A stretch of DNA of 47,598 bases from Lachnospiraceae bacterium (GCA_030527685.1 JAUNAG010000004.1:1-47598), one strand, 5' to 3'. Positions 1 through 8,971 are shown, counted from the first letter of the stretch. The notes: generated by a model not told the origin, from the sequence alone. Numbers and translations: made by a program.

Positions 1-426
1 GCCGTCGTAGATAAAGCGGATCTTACGGTTTCCCTCTTCAAGAATCCCTGTTACCTCTGCGCTCAGCGGATAGATACCGTCTTCATCCGGTGTGCCGAAA
101 TGAATCACGGTTCCTTCCTTGCACTTGCGGCCCGGCTTTGCCAGTGTCTCCCACTCACAGTCGCTGAGACGCTTCAGAAGAAGAAGCTCGATTCCCGCAC
201 CGGTTTCTGCCTTTACGCCGAGAAGTCTTGCCGGAATAACCTTTGTATCGTTGATAACCAGTGTGTCACCGGGCTGAAGATAGGAGGCTACATTCTTAAA
301 GCAGTCATGCTTCAGCTCTCCTGTCACGCGGTCCAGATGCATGAGTCTTGATGATGAGCGGTCCAGAAGCGGATCCTGTGCAATCAGTTCCTCCGGCAGA
401 TCATAGTCAAAATCGGATGTCTTCAT
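1..426 (-). CDS. queA: S-adenosylmethionine:tRNA ribosyltransferase-isomerase, 5' part only
   Basis: Open frame of 142 codons that runs off the left edge of the window with no stop, so only the N-terminal part is visible. The start and following motifs (MKTSDFDYDLPEELIAQ, then DRSSSRLM and VINDTKVIPARLLG) are those of QueA, the cytoplasmic enzyme that moves the ribosyl group of SAM onto 7-aminomethyl-7-deazaguanine in tRNA to make epoxyqueuosine. A strong AGGAGGTGG site stands just before the ATG. It follows the histidine phosphatase gene by 61 bases and is probably co-transcribed with it. The family is certain; completeness cannot be judged here. Confidence 0.93.
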   Translation of the reverse strand, partial: MKTSDFDYDLPEELIAQDPLLDRSSSRLMHLDRVTGELKHDCFKNVASYLQPGDTLVINDTKVIPARLLGVKAETGAGIELLLLKRLSDCEWETLAKPGRKCKEGTVIHFGTPDEDGIYPLSAEVTGILEEGNRKIRFIYDG

Positions 427-487
427 ATTCTTGCCACCTCCTGGCTTCTGTCTGTAAGCATCACATCATCTCTGTTCTGCTGCAGCA

Positions 488-1117
488 TTAATAGTACTCC
501 TTCACTTCAGATGTATAAAATTCCACATCCTGCTGCACGTCCTTCACCTGTCCGTGCTCCAGTCTGACGATACAGACTGTACAGTTTTTCGGCACACAAC
601 CGTGCCAGAAGTCTCCTCCCCACACAGCATGCATAATCGCTCTGCCTGCCGCACCGTGTACGGAAATCAGGATTCTCTCATTCTCATACGCAGGATTCTG
701 CGTGATGTCGAGATAAAAATCCTTCGTGCGCTCCAGCAGCTGTGAAACAGATTCTCCTTCCGGCGGACAGTAGTCGCGCTGCAGATCAAAGCGCATCATT
801 TCCTCTATTTCAGCGCGTACCGCAGGAGTTGCCTGCAGCATCGGCTTTCCCTCGTAGATGCCGAAATTCCGCTCCGCAATGCGCTCATCTGTCTGAACGG
901 GAATCTTTCTGTCTCCGAGCACAATCTGCGCCGTCTCACGTGCACGGATTAAGGGGCTTGTAAAGCAGCGGTCAAAATGAATATCACGCATCCCCTTTCC
1001 GGTTTCGCGTGCAAGCGCCCGCCCGTCCTCATCCAGAGGAATATCACTGTGTCCCTGCAGACGACGCTCCTTATTCCACGCCGTTGTGCCGTGTCTCAGT
1101 ATGTAGAGTTCTGTCAT
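488..1117 (-). CDS. histidine phosphatase (phosphoglycerate mutase-like) family protein
   Basis: 209 residues. The signature LRHGTTAW is at residues 7-14, with the phospho-accepting His9; the second active-site histidine is in ISVHGAAG (His154), and Arg and Glu residues usual for the fold are at about 58-60 and 82. These place it in the broad-specificity histidine phosphatase superfamily, cytoplasmic. The family includes phosphoglycerate mutases, cobalamin phosphatases and general sugar-phosphate phosphatases, and the sequence does not decide the substrate. It lies between pheT and queA on the same strand. A 12-bp stem-loop stands immediately upstream of its start. Family confident, substrate unknown. 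Confidence 0.9.
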   Translation of the reverse strand: MTELYILRHGTTAWNKERRLQGHSDIPLDEDGRALARETGKGMRDIHFDRCFTSPLIRARETAQIVLGDRKIPVQTDERIAERNFGIYEGKPMLQATPAVRAEIEEMMRFDLQRDYCPPEGESVSQLLERTKDFYLDITQNPAYENERILISVHGAAGRAIMHAVWGGDFWHGCVPKNCTVCIVRLEHGQVKDVQQDVEFYTSEVKEYY

Positions 1118-1128
1118 CTTCTATTCTT

Positions 1129-1159
1129 AAGAGCAGGCAGAAAATATCTGCCTGCTCTT
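1129..1159 (-). other. perfect 12-bp stem-loop between pheT and the histidine phosphatase gene
   Basis: AAGAGCAGGCAG (1129-1140) and its exact reverse complement (1148-1159) flank a 7-base AT loop. Read on the minus strand, the hairpin is followed by purine-rich sequence rather than a U run, and ends about a dozen bases before the phosphatase ATG at 1117. It is therefore a poor intrinsic terminator for pheT. A role in RNA processing, partial termination or control of phosphatase translation is possible; this is inference. Confidence 0.6.
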
Positions 1160-1282
1160 ATATGTCCTTCTATGTTTTAAATCATGTACCGCATCGCGGG
1201 TCTTTCATAGCCGCATCGCGGATTCAGCTTCCGATAAAAGACCGATTGCTTCGTACTCCCTCAATCGCCGGGGTTTTATCGC

Positions 1283-3703
1283 TCAGCTGCGTAATTCGAT
1301 ATTCAGGCCCTCAAGACCGTTCAGGATCTTCTTCATTGCGGACTGAATTTCAGCATCCTCCAGTGTCTTCTCCTTGTGTCTGAAGGTCATAGAGTAAGCC
1401 ATGGACTTGAAGCCCGGAAGAATCGGAGCTCCTTCATAGATATCAAAGAGTCTGCAGCTCTCCAGAATCTTGCCGCCGCGCTGCTCGATCACTTCGATAA
1501 TCTCTGCATTGGTGACATTCTTCGGGACGATCATACTCAGATCTCGTGTCACTGCCGGATACTTTGCGAGGCCCTCATATTTCCAGTCAAAGGATGCAAA
1601 CGGAATGATGGACTTCAGATCAAGAACTGCGACATAGGTGCGCTCACCGAGACCGTAGTTCTTCATAACATCCGGATGGATCTCGCCGATCTCACCGATT
1701 GCTGTGCCTTCATATCCGATCTGTGCCTGGCGGCCCGGATGGAAATACGGACGGAGCTCGGTTGTCTCATAGGACGGGCGCTTCTTCATGCCGATCTTCT
1801 CAAGGAAGAGCTCTACCGCGCCCTTCATGTCAAAGAAATCACCGTCGCCGAACATACCGAGTGTGAACTTCAGTCTTTCATCCGGAAGCTCGTTCAGCGG
1901 AAGACTCTTTGCCAGATAGACATTGCCGATTTCGTAAAGGCGGACATTCTTATTTCTTCTGTTGTAGTTTGTAGCAAGAGAGGTCAGCATGCCGTTGAGA
2001 GACAGTGTTCTCATAACTGAGAAATCCGGTCCGAGCGGATTGCGGATAACGATACCCTGTCTTTCCGGTGCATCCTCTGCAAGGCACAGACGGTCGAATA
2101 CCTTCGGTGACTCGAAGCTGTAGCAGTAGCCCTGTGAGAAACCGCAGTCTTCAGCCATCTCCTGCGCCATCTTTCTGATGCGCAGATCAAAGCCGATTCC
2201 GCCTGCTGTTGCGGAACCCTTCGGAAGGGTTACCGGAATGTTGTCATAGCCGTAGAAGCGTGCAACTTCCTCTGCGAGATCACAGGTGCGAAGCAGATCC
2301 TGGCGGAAGGTCGGAACGATTACAACTCTGCGCTCCGGATCAAAGCCGAGATCGATCTTCTCGAAGTAAGCAAGCATCTGCTCTTCAGAAACCTCAATAC
2401 CCAGAAGCTTATTCATCTTTTCCGGCTCGAACGGAAGTTCAATCGGCTCGCGCTTAACCGGATAAACGTCGATTGCGCCGCCGACAACCTCGCCTGCACC
2501 GAACTCTTCCATCAGCTCGCAGGCACGGTTCATTGCTTCCATTGCATTATTCGGATCAAGACCCTTGTCGAATTTCTGAGAAGCATCTGTCTGGCTGCCC
2601 AGTCTCTTGGATGTCAGACGGATGTTGGTGCCGTTAAAGTTGGCCGCCTCAAACAGTACGGTTGTGCAGCTGTCTGTAATCATGGAGTTCTCACCGCCCA
2701 TGATGCCTGCAAGACCGACCGGCTTTTCTGCATCGCAGATCATCAGCATACGGTCATCGAGCTCATGTTCCTGACCGTCCAGAGTAACGAATTTCTCTCC
2801 GTTTTCGGCACGGCGGACAACAATCTTCTTTCCGGCAATCGTATCATAGTCATACGAATGCATCGGCTGACCGTACTCTTCCATGATGTAGTTTGTAATA
2901 TCGACAACGTTGTTGATCGGACGGATGCCGACAGAAGCGAGGCATCTCTGCATCCACTTCGGTGACGGACCGATCTTGACATTCTTTACTACTCTTGCTG
3001 TATAGCGCGGGCAAAGCTCTGTATCCTGAACATCAACAGATACATAATCGTTCACGTCTTCGCTGTTTCCTGTCTCCTTCGGAACCGGAGCATGGAATTC
3101 CTTGCCGAAGGTTGCTGCAGCTTCTCTTGCAATACCGATAACACTGTAGCAGTCCACACGGTTGGATGTGATTTCGTATTCAATGACAGAATCATGCAGG
3201 CCGAGCAGTTCCACTGCGTCTGCACCGATCTCTGTATCTTCCGGGAAGATATAGATGCCGTCTGATGCTGCTTCCGGATAGAATTCACTGGAGCTGCCCA
3301 GCTCATCGATAGAGCAGATCATACCGGATGACTCAACGCCTCTGAGCTTGCCTTTGGTGATGCGGATGCCGCCTTCTGAGCTGCCGCCGCTGTGTGTGCC
3401 GGCCACACTGCCGCCGACAAGAACTACCGGAACCTTCAGGCCGGCAGCTACATTCGGTGCGCCGCAGACGATCTGAAGCGGCTCGCCGCTTCCGACATCC
3501 ACTGTGCAGACATGCAGATGATCGGAATCCGGATGATCCTCGCAGGTCAGAACCTTGCCGACCACGATCTTGTCCAGATTTGCATCCAGCTGTTCATAGC
3601 CTTCCACCTTAGTACCGGAAAGCGTCATTGCATCTGTATATTCACTTGCCGAAACATCAAGATCCGGCACATATCTTCTGATCCATGAGAGTGATGTATT
3701 CAT
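1283..3703 (-). CDS. pheT: phenylalanine-tRNA ligase beta subunit
   Basis: 806 residues, the normal length for bacterial PheT. The protein starts MNTSLSWIRRYVPDLD and shows the expected order: an N-terminal EMAP/tRNA-binding domain (about 40-150, with HPDSDHLHVCTVDVG), the B3/B4 editing domain, B5, a catalytic-like core, and a C-terminal ferredoxin-fold anticodon-binding domain (KYPAVTRDLSMIVPK onward). With PheS it forms the alpha2-beta2 synthetase that charges tRNA-Phe and edits mischarged Tyr. It follows pheS by 60 bases in one operon. I see no T-box leader in front of the pair, although many Firmicutes have one there. Confidence 0.98.
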   Translation of the reverse strand: MNTSLSWIRRYVPDLDVSASEYTDAMTLSGTKVEGYEQLDANLDKIVVGKVLTCEDHPDSDHLHVCTVDVGSGEPLQIVCGAPNVAAGLKVPVVLVGGSVAGTHSGGSSEGGIRITKGKLRGVESSGMICSIDELGSSSEFYPEAASDGIYIFPEDTEIGADAVELLGLHDSVIEYEITSNRVDCYSVIGIAREAAATFGKEFHAPVPKETGNSEDVNDYVSVDVQDTELCPRYTARVVKNVKIGPSPKWMQRCLASVGIRPINNVVDITNYIMEEYGQPMHSYDYDTIAGKKIVVRRAENGEKFVTLDGQEHELDDRMLMICDAEKPVGLAGIMGGENSMITDSCTTVLFEAANFNGTNIRLTSKRLGSQTDASQKFDKGLDPNNAMEAMNRACELMEEFGAGEVVGGAIDVYPVKREPIELPFEPEKMNKLLGIEVSEEQMLAYFEKIDLGFDPERRVVIVPTFRQDLLRTCDLAEEVARFYGYDNIPVTLPKGSATAGGIGFDLRIRKMAQEMAEDCGFSQGYCYSFESPKVFDRLCLAEDAPERQGIVIRNPLGPDFSVMRTLSLNGMLTSLATNYNRRNKNVRLYEIGNVYLAKSLPLNELPDERLKFTLGMFGDGDFFDMKGAVELFLEKIGMKKRPSYETTELRPYFHPGRQAQIGYEGTAIGEIGEIHPDVMKNYGLGERTYVAVLDLKSIIPFASFDWKYEGLAKYPAVTRDLSMIVPKNVTNAEIIEVIEQRGGKILESCRLFDIYEGAPILPGFKSMAYSMTFRHKEKTLEDAEIQSAMKKILNGLEGLNIELRS

Positions 3704-3763
3704 AATTTCACGTTTTCTCCTGCTTATTGATGTTGTTGTCTCAGTTGTGCATAAGACCGATGC

Positions 3764-4795
3764 TTATGAAAACTGCTTCAGGAAACGAACATCGTTTTCA
3801 TAGAGCAGGCGCATATCATCGATTTCGTACTTCAGAAGTGCGATACGCTCAAGACCTACGCCGAAAGCGAATCCGCCGTATTCTTCCGGATCGAGACCGC
3901 ACATCTCAAGCACATGCGGATGAACCATACCGCAGCCGAGAATTTCAATCCAGCCGGATCCCTTGCAGAAGCGGCAGCCCTTTCCGCCGCACTTGAAGCA
4001 GGAAACGTCCATCTCGGCAGACGGCTCTGTGAACGGGAAGTGATGCGGACGGAACTTTGTCTTTGTTTCCGGTCCGAAAAGCTCCTTTGCGAAGACATCC
4101 AGTGTACCCTTCAGATCAGAGAAGGTGATGTCCTTGTCGATGACCATGCCTTCAATCTGATGGAAGGACGGTGAATGTGTAGCGTCCACTTCGTCTGAAC
4201 GGAATACGCGGCCCGGAGAAATCATACGGATCGGAAGCTCGCCCTTCTCCATGACATGAGCCTGAACGGAAGAAGTCTGCGTACGAAGCAGAATTCTGTC
4301 GTTGATATAGAATGTATCCTGTTCATCTCTTGCCGGATGATTATCCGGAATATTCAGCTTTGTAAAATTGTACTCGTCATATTCGATTTCCGGGCCTTCA
4401 ACAACTTCATAGCCCATACCGATGAAGATACGCTCTACTTCATCAAGAGCGACTGCATTCGGATGACGATGGCCGATCTCCTGCTTTCTGGACGGAAGCG
4501 TCACATCGATGGTTTCTGCCTCCAGTCTCTTTGCCTGAAGCTCAGCCTCAAGCTTTTTAACGGATTCCGTGAGCCTGTCCTCGATCTTCTTTCTGGCATC
4601 ATTCACCCACTTGCCGACCATCGGACGCTCTTCAGGCGGAACATCCTTCATTGCCTTCAGAACCTGTGTCAGAGAACCCTTCTTTCCGAGAAATGCAACC
4701 TTAATCTCGTTCAGTCTCTCGACAGCATCTGCATTTCCGATTTCCTCGGCAGCGAGACGTTCGATCTCTTTTACCTTCTCCTCAAAACTGCTCAT
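3764..4795 (-). CDS. pheS: phenylalanine-tRNA ligase alpha subunit
   Basis: 343 residues, matching the family length. An N-terminal coiled-coil tRNA-binding arm (about 1-90) is followed by the class II catalytic core: SRKQEIGHRHP, the motif 2 region THSPSFHQIEGMV, and motif 3 FGVGLERIALLKYEID near the C-terminus. A CxxC pair cluster (CFKCGGKGCRFCKG) lies in the core, as in many Clostridia PheS proteins. It activates phenylalanine and transfers it to tRNA-Phe together with PheT just downstream. The yihY-type gene precedes it by 44 bases on the same strand, so transcription may come from galM-yihY readthrough or from a promoter inside yihY. Confidence 0.98.
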   Translation of the reverse strand: MSSFEEKVKEIERLAAEEIGNADAVERLNEIKVAFLGKKGSLTQVLKAMKDVPPEERPMVGKWVNDARKKIEDRLTESVKKLEAELQAKRLEAETIDVTLPSRKQEIGHRHPNAVALDEVERIFIGMGYEVVEGPEIEYDEYNFTKLNIPDNHPARDEQDTFYINDRILLRTQTSSVQAHVMEKGELPIRMISPGRVFRSDEVDATHSPSFHQIEGMVIDKDITFSDLKGTLDVFAKELFGPETKTKFRPHHFPFTEPSAEMDVSCFKCGGKGCRFCKGSGWIEILGCGMVHPHVLEMCGLDPEEYGGFAFGVGLERIALLKYEIDDMRLLYENDVRFLKQFS

Positions 4796-4839
4796 CTAAT
4801 CCTCCTCATGATTTGATGCCTGGATCAAAGCAGGCTGTG

Positions 4840-6018
4840 TCAGACACTTTTCTGCTCACCCCACGGGAACAGAATGTCTGCCTCCTGCTGAACCTCCTCT
4901 TTCTGCGGTTCCGGAGCATCCGGAAGCTCTGCAAGCTTCTCTTCGTAAGAGCTCCGCTGTGCCGCCTGCTTTCGCAGACTGCGATAGAAGTCTCCGGCGT
5001 CGGCAGGTGTTCTGCTTTCCTCCGTATATCCTTCATCGCTCCAATGTATTTCAATATCTGAAGGCTGCCTGTTCGGAAGCTCCAGATCTTCAATCCCGCT
5101 GATTGGTTTCCATACAGAGTTCTCATTGAGCTCATCCTCAATGATTCTCTGCTTCCTCGCACTCGCATCACGCACAATGCTGATGGTGCTGACAATAATA
5201 TTCTGATCCGGATCCTCATAGATAACCCGGTTCAGCTCTGCTCCCAGATACAGGAAATAGCAGCAGAAATACAGCCAGATCATAGCAAGGATGATACCTG
5301 TCAGACTTCCGTAGATATCGCTGAAATTGCGGTTGTGCTCATAATAGAGCGACAGAAGATAGGATGTGAACATCCAGATGGTCGCAACGACCAGCGCACC
5401 CGGAAACTGACTCCGGAACGTGTAATAGCAGTTCGGCAGAAATTTGTATATAAAAAGAAATACAAAGATCAGACCGATATAGCCGAACAGTGACCGGAAG
5501 GAATACAGGAAGTGCAGTGCCGAACTCAAAGACGGCAGAGCCTTCTGTCCCCACGCGGTGATCGACGAATGAGAAACCGACAGCAGCAGCGAGGTCATGA
5601 CAATCACCAGAAACAGAACAATGTAAAGCATGGATCTTACACGCAGGAAGAACCATCCTCTTGATTCCTGTACCTTATTGATGACGTTCAGACCGTTGCT
5701 CAGAGCATGGAATACCTTCGCTGCCGACCAGATCAGAATCAGCAGGGAAACCGGTACAAAGGTGTAGCTTTTCAGCTGTATTTCATGCAGAATCGTTGCA
5801 ATATATTCCTTCAGGCCTGAGGGAATAATCCCGAGCATGCCTGCAGTCAGTGCCGAGATATCGGCATTGGTTTTCTGTGCAATCGCAAAGACCACCATAC
5901 AGATCGGCACGAAGGAGATCATAAGAAAATAGGCGCACGTTGCTGCATATGCGCCCATGTGATCATCCTGCATTCTTTTTGCAAACGAATCAAACAGTTT
6001 CAGAATATTCCTGATCAT
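4840..6018 (-). CDS. YihY/BrkB family inner-membrane protein
   Basis: 392 residues. It begins MIRNILKLFDSFAKRMQDD and then has about six hydrophobic segments up to residue ~270, including the family pattern AATCAYFLMISFVPI near the start and FLYLGAELNRVIYED at the end of the membrane domain. The last ~115 residues are hydrophilic and acidic, ending in a low-complexity tail. This is the YihY/BrkB (UPF0761) family. Older databases call it ribonuclease BN, an error that arose with the E. coli rbn gene; no nuclease motif is present. The molecular function is not established. It sits 20 bases after galM and 44 bases before pheS. Confidence 0.88.
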   Translation of the reverse strand: MIRNILKLFDSFAKRMQDDHMGAYAATCAYFLMISFVPICMVVFAIAQKTNADISALTAGMLGIIPSGLKEYIATILHEIQLKSYTFVPVSLLILIWSAAKVFHALSNGLNVINKVQESRGWFFLRVRSMLYIVLFLVIVMTSLLLSVSHSSITAWGQKALPSLSSALHFLYSFRSLFGYIGLIFVFLFIYKFLPNCYYTFRSQFPGALVVATIWMFTSYLLSLYYEHNRNFSDIYGSLTGIILAMIWLYFCCYFLYLGAELNRVIYEDPDQNIIVSTISIVRDASARKQRIIEDELNENSVWKPISGIEDLELPNRQPSDIEIHWSDEGYTEESRTPADAGDFYRSLRKQAAQRSSYEEKLAELPDAPEPQKEEVQQEADILFPWGEQKSV

Positions 6019-6037
6019 CTGCTGTTAATTATCCTTA

Positions 6038-7084
6038 TCAGCCTTTAATGCCGAAGGTATAGCAGGTTGTCGTACTGTAACGCTCCCCTGCATTCAGCCT
6101 CGGGCTGTCGAAAGCAAGTACATTGACTGCATTCGGGAAATGCTGTGTCTCCAGACAGAAGCCCTCCCTTACGCCATAGGTTTTGCCGGACTTACCGACC
6201 GGACCGGAGATAAAATTGCCTGCATAGAACTGCATGCCCGGCTGATCCGTCATCACGGTCATGGAGATACCGGATTCTTCGGAATAAGCCTCTGCGACAA
6301 CATGAAGTCCGCTGCCGTTCAGTGCAAAGTTGTGATCATAGCCGCCTGTATGTGCAAGCTGCTCATCTTCAGCATCGGCATCCTGACTCATCTTCTTTGC
6401 TGTACGGAAATCAAACGGTGTTCCCTCAACCGGCTCTACTGTTCCATAGGGAATTGCATGCTCATCGACCGGTGTGTAACCGTCTGCATCGATGCGCAGG
6501 TAATGCTCCATAATGGTTCCGGAGCCCTCACCGTTCAGATTGAAGTAGGAATGGTTGGTCATGTTTGCGATTGTGTCCTGGCTGGCAGTACCCTCGTAAT
6601 GAATCTTGACCTTATTATCCTCTGTCAGCATGTAGGTGACTGTGACCTTGAAATCGCCCGGGAAGCCCTGATCGCCGTCCGGAGAATTCAGAGTAAAGGA
6701 TACGCATCCGTTCTTCTCATTCAGAGAAGTTTCCCACATACGAAGATGATAGCCGTCCGGTCCGCTGTGCAGATTGTTGCCGTTCTCATTGGCAGTCAGC
6801 TCATACTCCACACCGTCAATGGCAAAGCAGCCGCCCTCAATGCGGTTTGCATTACGTCCGACTGTCGCACCGAAATAAGACGGATTCTTCTCATAGGAGG
6901 CAACGTCATGGTAGCCCAGAACCACGTCCTTCATGCTGCCGCTCCGGTCCGGAACAACAACGTCTACCAGAACTGCACCAAAATCAATGACTGTAATATA
7001 AGCGCCCTTTGAATTGGTTACACGATATGCACTTACCTTTTTTCCGTCAGCGGTCTGTCCAAAATCGGACCGTTCGATCGTCAT
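6038..7084 (-). CDS. galM: aldose 1-epimerase (mutarotase)
   Basis: 348 residues from the chosen start. GalM interconverts alpha and beta anomers of aldoses such as galactose and glucose in the cytoplasm. Recognisable motifs are GATVGRNANRI, NNLHSGPDGYHLRMWE, NHSYFNLNG with the catalytic His, and GFCLETQHFPNA with the catalytic Glu. I chose the ATG at 7084 over one at 7111 because AGGAGGAAGAGTT stands directly before it. The same AGGAGG abuts a small hairpin (TGCCC/GGGCA, 7097-7110), which could affect translation. No Leloir genes (galK, galT) are nearby. The structured RNA at 7200-7469 lies upstream in the same orientation. Confidence 0.95.
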   Translation of the reverse strand: MTIERSDFGQTADGKKVSAYRVTNSKGAYITVIDFGAVLVDVVVPDRSGSMKDVVLGYHDVASYEKNPSYFGATVGRNANRIEGGCFAIDGVEYELTANENGNNLHSGPDGYHLRMWETSLNEKNGCVSFTLNSPDGDQGFPGDFKVTVTYMLTEDNKVKIHYEGTASQDTIANMTNHSYFNLNGEGSGTIMEHYLRIDADGYTPVDEHAIPYGTVEPVEGTPFDFRTAKKMSQDADAEDEQLAHTGGYDHNFALNGSGLHVVAEAYSEESGISMTVMTDQPGMQFYAGNFISGPVGKSGKTYGVREGFCLETQHFPNAVNVLAFDSPRLNAGERYSTTTCYTFGIKG

Positions 7085-7199
7085 AACTCTTCCTCCTGCC
7101 CGCACGGGCATCTGTCCTGGGTCTCGTAAATTTTGCAGGTATATTTATCCTTGCCGATATGAAACCTCAGGCAGATTGAACTGTCAGAATATGTTTCAT

Positions 7200-7469
7200 T
7201 CTACGGCGATAACGGGATTGCCTTCCGGCCCTTCAAACAGCCGATCAGACACCCCCGTCTTATCCATAACATATGGAAAAATAAAAATGAAACCCAAAAT
7301 GCCGTTCCTATTGGACTGACACCCAGCCAACGCCAGGTGGGTAACCGCAGCCGTCTCTCTGCCTTCCTCCGGTAGTTGCTTGAGGCCTGACATCAAGAAA
7401 GGCGATGTAGGAATCCCTTATGCCAAATGTAGGTTCAGAAAAAAATAGGGGATCGCACATTTCAGGTTT
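7200..7469 (-). ncRNA. probable structured non-coding RNA (type unassigned)
   Basis: The 465 bases between galM and the dGTPase gene hold no convincing protein but do hold an RNA-like unit. A near-consensus promoter (7477-7505) would start a transcript near 7469. The minus-strand RNA then shows many paired elements: an 8-bp hairpin CACCUGGC-GUUG-GCUGGGUG; a hairpin ACAUC/GAUGU; long-range UUCCUA/UAGGAA; AUCCC/GGGAU near the 5' end; and ACGGG/CCCGU enclosing CGGC/GCCG in the 3' third. A U-rich run (7277-7289) may mark an earlier 3' end. The short ORFs here (minus 7196-7396, plus 7014-7319) look like translations of RNA. By size and multi-stem form, raiA RNA or 6S RNA are candidates to compare; I cannot assign either. 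Confidence 0.55.
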
Positions 7470-7476
7470 GATTCAG

Positions 7477-7505
7477 ATTATAGTATATTCGCTCTGTTTT
7501 GTCAC
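7477..7505 (-). promoter_or_regulatory. sigma-A promoter for the structured RNA
   Basis: On the minus strand GTGACA (7500-7505) is separated by exactly 17 bases from a perfect TATAAT (7477-7482). A start would fall near 7469. No ORF begins close behind it, so it most likely drives the structured RNA at 7200-7469, possibly reading on into galM. Confidence 0.75.
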
Positions 7506-7549
7506 GCTCCATATGCGGAAATCAGAAATCCGTGTACAAAACAGTCCGC

Positions 7550-8938
7550 TCAGCGGATTCCCACAAGCTCTGTATAGAGATCTCTCGCATAGGAATCCGT
7601 CATTCCGCTGACCGTATCAAGCGCCATCTGCAGGCGTGCGTACAGCACGTCAGACAGTTCTCTGCCGTCCGAGGCCTTTCTGCATACCAGCCCGTAATTC
7701 ACCGGAATCAGAGAGAGGTACTTCTCCTCCATCAGACCGGTCTGCGTCTCGTCAAAGAGGAGCGCCGCCGGAACCAGCATCTCCAGCAGTGTTGTCATGA
7801 TCCTGTTTGCCGCAATTTCGGTCTTATAGATCGACATAGATGTAAATGCATAATCATAAGCAATGGTCTTCAGCGCTTTCAGCAGAACCGCCGCCGTTCT
7901 GGAACTCACCAGTTCTTTCTCGTAGGAGCCTTCCATCAGCTCTGCATAATGCTCGATGAAGCTGTCGGCCGCAGCTACAATCAGTACATCCTGCATCTCG
8001 CGCAGCCAGCTTCTGACTGCCGATTCCTCCGGATCCACAGCCCCGGAAAGTCTCGCCATATCATAAAGATCCGACAGCCGGTCACGGTAGGATTTGGCTG
8101 CGCCGCGCTGGTGCAGTTCCTTCCGGAAGGTCTCGAAATTAAAGAATCCTTTTTTAAATGCATCCTCAATATCGGCCGTTGCATAGGCAATGTCATCCGC
8201 TGCCTCGAGAAGTACGGCAAGCGGACTGCGTCTGCCGTCTGTTCCCGTGTGAGACTGAATTGCCTCAAACAGCTCCTTTTCCGAAGTGAAGTAGCCGACC
8301 TTCTTCCCCGCGGCAGCCCTGCTTTTCGGTGATGCAGCCTTAGCCGAAGCTGTGTATTTCAGTGTTGCGGAGAGCACGCCGTAGGTCAGATTCAGACCGT
8401 CCTGGTGAACCGGATAATCCAGCTTGGAAACCATGCGCAGCCCCTGTGCATTTCCCTCAAAGCCCGTCAGATCCGCCAGATGTTCCGGACGCAGCAGTGA
8501 GACCACCGGCTTTCCCTTATAGGACAGCTTCGGCAGCTGCAGTGCGAACCACTCTCTGATTGTCTCCTCACCGAAATGTCCGAACGGCGGATTTCCGATA
8601 TCGTGAATCAGACCGGCACACTGCAGAATATCGCAGATATCAGCCTTCTGTCTTGCTGTAAATGCCGGGTCAAGCCCACTCTTCATGATAGAAGCTCCCA
8701 CAATCTGGCCAAGCGAGCGCGCAACAGAAGACACCTCCAGCGAATGCGTCAGACGTGTTCTGATAAAATCACTCTTATCAAGCGGAAAAACCTGTGTCTT
8801 ATCCTGCAGCCTGCGAAATGAGGCGCTGACAATGATTCTGTGATAATCCTTCTCAAACTCATTGCGAAGATCACTTCCTCCGGCTCCGTACTCGATACGG
8901 CCCGGACGTTCCTCGCAGAGAAGCTGCTGCCAGTTCAT
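7550..8938 (-). CDS. dgt: deoxyguanosinetriphosphate triphosphohydrolase-like HD protein
   Basis: 462 residues. dGTPases hydrolyse dNTPs to nucleoside plus triphosphate and limit the dNTP pool. The HD-domain metal ligands are visible: RLTHSLEVS (His65) and AGLIHDIGNPPFGHFGE (His112-Asp113), with a later Asp in EAADDIAYATADIED. The opening SASFRRLQDKTQVFPL is the classic Dgt pattern. The start at 8938 has AGGGGACGGAT before the ATG. It stands alone, with a terminator upstream (8972-9004) and the ncRNA promoter downstream; I see no clear promoter of its own in the short gap. Nucleotide preference cannot be read from sequence. Confidence 0.95.
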   Translation of the reverse strand: MNWQQLLCEERPGRIEYGAGGSDLRNEFEKDYHRIIVSASFRRLQDKTQVFPLDKSDFIRTRLTHSLEVSSVARSLGQIVGASIMKSGLDPAFTARQKADICDILQCAGLIHDIGNPPFGHFGEETIREWFALQLPKLSYKGKPVVSLLRPEHLADLTGFEGNAQGLRMVSKLDYPVHQDGLNLTYGVLSATLKYTASAKAASPKSRAAAGKKVGYFTSEKELFEAIQSHTGTDGRRSPLAVLLEAADDIAYATADIEDAFKKGFFNFETFRKELHQRGAAKSYRDRLSDLYDMARLSGAVDPEESAVRSWLREMQDVLIVAAADSFIEHYAELMEGSYEKELVSSRTAAVLLKALKTIAYDYAFTSMSIYKTEIAANRIMTTLLEMLVPAALLFDETQTGLMEEKYLSLIPVNYGLVCRKASDGRELSDVLYARLQMALDTVSGMTDSYARDLYTELVGIR

Positions 8939-8971
8939 ATCCGTCCCCTGTGTTCTCTTTCATTTTTTAAG

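Noticed and set aside
4806..5219. Second frame of 137 codons within the end of the YihY gene
   Set aside because: It overlaps the YihY frame on the same strand, is Arg/Ser-rich as expected from a shifted frame, and has no ribosome site.
4840..6018. Naming the YihY protein ribonuclease BN
   Set aside because: The membrane-protein pattern is YihY/BrkB. The RNase BN name is a historical misassignment and no nuclease motif is present.
7014..7396. Short ORFs on both strands between galM and dgt (plus 7014-7319, minus 7196-7396)
   Set aside because: Neither has a ribosome site; they overlap each other on opposite strands and lie over a stretch rich in RNA pairing behind a strong promoter. I read them as by-products of a structured RNA.
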